A stretch of DNA of 8,215 nucleotides from an uncultured Actinomyces sp. (GTDB taxonomy: Bacteria; Actinomycetota; Actinomycetes; Actinomycetales; Actinomycetaceae), in contig CABKMZ010000087.1 in NCBI GenBank assembly GCA_902373545.1, forward strand, positions 1-8,215, in the 5' to 3' direction. Shown here piece by piece: positions 6,997 to 8,215 of this stretch. Under the pieces are notes generated by a model. The model was not told the origin of the DNA. It was given only the letters and a program-made list of their open reading frames with translations, and made no database searches. The translations under genes were made by a program, and so were the position numbers. Each line of letters opens with the position of its first letter. Positions within the stretch are counted from its first letter, which is position 1.

Positions 6997-7071
6997 CATC
7001 CCGGGGTGTGCCGGGCCCTCGCTTGTTCGCGTGGTCGGCCCCGGCCTCGTCTGTGAAACGCGCCGCCATGC

Positions 7072-7100
7072 TTGCGTGCGCCTGCCCGCCCTGTTAAGCT
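7072..7100 (+). promoter_or_regulatory. Probable rplJL promoter
   Basis: TTGCGT (7072-7077) as -35 and TAAGCT (7095-7100) as -10 are separated by exactly 17 nt, and the -10 is preceded by TGT, an extended -10 (TGn). A transcript would start around 7106-7108, immediately before the L10 leader structure. This gives rplJL its own promoter, independent of the upstream transport operon. Confidence 0.6.
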
Positions 7101-7108
7101 GATCCGTG

Positions 7109-7220
7109 CCGAAGACCGTTGGTGTCCACGCTAGTGGAGGAAAATCCAACGCAGGTGAGTGAGCAGCCCAGCTGCAACCGAGCGTACGCCCGACACGAAC
7201 CTGCGTGTCGGGTTTTTTCT
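7109..7220 (+). ncRNA. L10 leader with transcription attenuator (autoregulatory mRNA leader)
   Basis: The segment from CCGAAGACCGTTGGTGT onwards has the layout of the ribosomal L10 leader family. CGTTGG (7117-7122) pairs with CCAACG (7146-7151) and encloses a hairpin CCAC-GCTA-GTGG (7126-7137) plus the purine-rich AGGAAAA stretch, forming the branched fold to which L10(L12)4 binds. A small stem follows (7163-7167 with 7171-7175), then the terminator hairpin. ACGCAGGT (7149-7156) is exactly complementary to ACCTGCGT (7199-7206); this pairing excludes both the L10-binding stem and the terminator and so acts as a candidate antiterminator. Excess L10 would stabilise the leader and promote termination, as reported for rplJL of Bacillus subtilis. 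The pairings are seen in the sequence; function is inferred. Confidence 0.8.
7189..7218 (+). terminator. Intrinsic terminator (attenuator) in the rplJ leader
   Basis: CCCGACACG (7189-7197) pairs with CGTGTCGGG (7204-7212) in a 9-bp stem with a 6-nt loop (AACCTG), followed directly by six T residues (7213-7218). It is the only hairpin in the window with a real T-tract. It ends 33 nt before the rplJ start codon and follows a promoter and leader, so it is an attenuator and not the end of the upstream operon, although it could also stop read-through from there. Confidence 0.88.
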
Positions 7221-7251
7221 TACCTGCGGTCACGTATCTGGAAGGAGGACC

Positions 7252-7773
7252 ATGGCGAAGTCCGACAAGGTGGCAGCAGTTGCCGAGCTCGTGGAGCGTT
7301 TCCGCGCAGCCGACGCTGTCCTGCTGACCGAGTACCGCGGCCTGACCGTTGGCCAGCTCAAGCAGCTGCGTCGCGGCCTGGGCGAGAACGCGACCTACGC
7401 CGTGGCAAAGAACACGCTGGCGCGCCTGGCGGCCAAGGAGGTCGGCCTCGACTTCCTGGCTGAGGACCTCAAGGGTCCCACGGCCATCGCTTTCGTCTCC
7501 GGCGAGCCCGTTGAGGCCGCCAAGACCCTGCGTGATTTTGCTAAGGACAACCCCGCCCTCGTGCTGAAGTCCGGCGCGATGGACGGCGCTCCCCTGAGCG
7601 CCGAGGGTGTCAAGAAGCTTGCCGATCTCGAGTCCCGCGAGGTCCTGCTGGCCAAGGCCGCAGGCGTCCTCAAGGCCAAGATTGGTCAGGCGGCGTTCGC
7701 ATTCAACGCTCTGCCCGTCAAGGCAGTGCGCACCATCGATGCTCTGCGCGAAAAGCAGAGCGAGGCGGCCTGA
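7252..7773 (+). CDS. rplJ: 50S ribosomal protein L10
   Basis: Encodes 173 residues, normal for bacterial L10. The start is ATG 7252 with a strong AAGGAGG (7242-7248) only 3 nt away; the frame is open further upstream but runs through the attenuator. Recognisable L10 blocks are MAKSDKVAAVAEL at the N-terminus, LLTEYRGLTVGQLKQLRR (21-38), VAKNTLARLA and LKGPTAIAFVSGEP. The C-terminal helix, from about residue 140 (KAKIGQAAFAFNALPVKAV), is where L7/L12 dimers attach. L10 binds 23S rRNA and anchors the L7/L12 stalk that recruits translation factors; the L10-L12 complex also regulates its own mRNA through the leader. It is followed after 90 nt by rplL, the usual partner. The protein contains no anomalies. 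Confidence 0.97.
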   Translation: MAKSDKVAAVAELVERFRAADAVLLTEYRGLTVGQLKQLRRGLGENATYAVAKNTLARLAAKEVGLDFLAEDLKGPTAIAFVSGEPVEAAKTLRDFAKDNPALVLKSGAMDGAPLSAEGVKKLADLESREVLLAKAAGVLKAKIGQAAFAFNALPVKAVRTIDALREKQSEAA

Positions 7774-7826
7774 CGAGACAGGCCATGTTCCACGCCGCCA
7801 CCGGCTGCGTGAAACAAACCAACAAT

Positions 7827-7840
7827 CTGCACTCGTGCAG
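7827..7840 (+). other. Small hairpin in the rplJ-rplL spacer
   Basis: CTGCA (7827-7831) pairs with TGCAG (7836-7840) around the loop CTCG, ending 7 nt before the rplL ribosome-binding region AGGAAGG (7848-7854). There is no T-tract, so it is unlikely to terminate transcription. It could influence translation or mRNA stability of rplL, which must be made in about fourfold excess over L10. Function is inferred. Confidence 0.4.
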
Positions 7841-7863
7841 GCCAATTAGGAAGGATGCCACTC

Positions 7864-8215
<352 letters not shown>

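Larger units (their letters stand above)
6850..7071 (+). other. GC-rich non-coding region after the transport operon
   Basis: No gene is supported here: the short open frames on both strands lack ribosome-binding sites and recognisable protein sequence. The region holds several inverted repeats (separate entries), the 12-nt palindrome CGGGGCGCCCCG (6964-6975), and a small hairpin pairing 7000-7004 with 7011-7015. GCCCCGGCCTCG occurs twice, at 6983-6994 and 7038-7049. The likely role is transcript termination for the transport operon; I see no tRNA, insertion-sequence end or second operator. Confidence 0.55.

Noticed and set aside
6850..7071. Small genes, tRNA, CRISPR repeats or mobile-element ends in the spacer
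   Set aside because: No cloverleaf, no regularly spaced repeats, no transposase fragment; the short open frames have no start signal and overlap in several frames.
6856..7845. Minus-strand open frame (329 codons) across the spacer and rplJ
   Set aside because: It runs antisense through the rplJ promoter, the attenuator and the whole L10 gene, without a ribosome-binding site or recognisable protein sequence.
7855..7863. ATG 7855 as start of rplL
   Set aside because: In frame, but it directly abuts the AGGAAGG site, leaving no spacing; ATG 7864 gives the usual MAKLSNDEL beginning.

Overview
The window is high-GC DNA with the gene order and sequence style of a host-associated actinobacterium. 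The L1, L10 and L7/L12 proteins and the GTG/TTG starts fit this, and Actinomycetaceae (Actinomyces/Schaalia-like) is my best guess, made from general resemblance and not from a search. All supported genes lie on the + strand.

Layout: (1) positions 1-258 hold the 3' end of rplA (ribosomal protein L1), closed by a 16-bp hairpin at 283-317. (2) Positions 445-6849 hold a tightly packed five-gene transport operon. It encodes a small membrane S component of the Trep_Strep/MptD family, an EcfT-type transmembrane protein, a single polypeptide with two EcfA-type ATPase domains, and two full-length half-transporters (membrane domain plus ATPase) of the YbtP/YbtQ or IrtA/IrtB type. The genes overlap by 4-8 nt or are 1 nt apart, so they are probably co-transcribed and translationally coupled. 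Just upstream, at 387-405, lies a 13/19 match to the DtxR/IdeR iron-repressor operator, overlapping a plausible -10 element. (3) Positions 6850-7071 hold GC-rich non-coding DNA with inverted repeats and possible terminator hairpins. (4) From about 7072 to the window end is the rplJ-rplL unit (L10 and L7/L12): promoter, L10-type leader, intrinsic attenuator, rplJ, a spacer with a small hairpin, and rplL cut off by the window end.

Inferred function: the five genes look like an iron-repressed uptake system in the cytoplasmic membrane. Genes 1-3 form a complete energy-coupling-factor (ECF) importer (S + T + AA'). Genes 4-5 form a heterodimeric ABC transporter of exporter fold, a fold used for import of iron-siderophore complexes by YbtPQ and IrtAB. 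No siderophore synthesis gene, substrate-binding lipoprotein or ferric reductase domain is visible, so the substrate is not determined here; scavenging of a foreign metallophore is one option. The operon sits between rplA and rplJ, genes that are neighbours in many bacteria, and appears insulated by the rplA terminator and by the independent promoter and leader of rplJL.

The most informative regulatory element is the rplJ leader. The L10-binding stem, an 8-bp antiterminator and the terminator hairpin can be drawn as mutually exclusive structures, which gives a concrete model of L10 autoregulation by attenuation.
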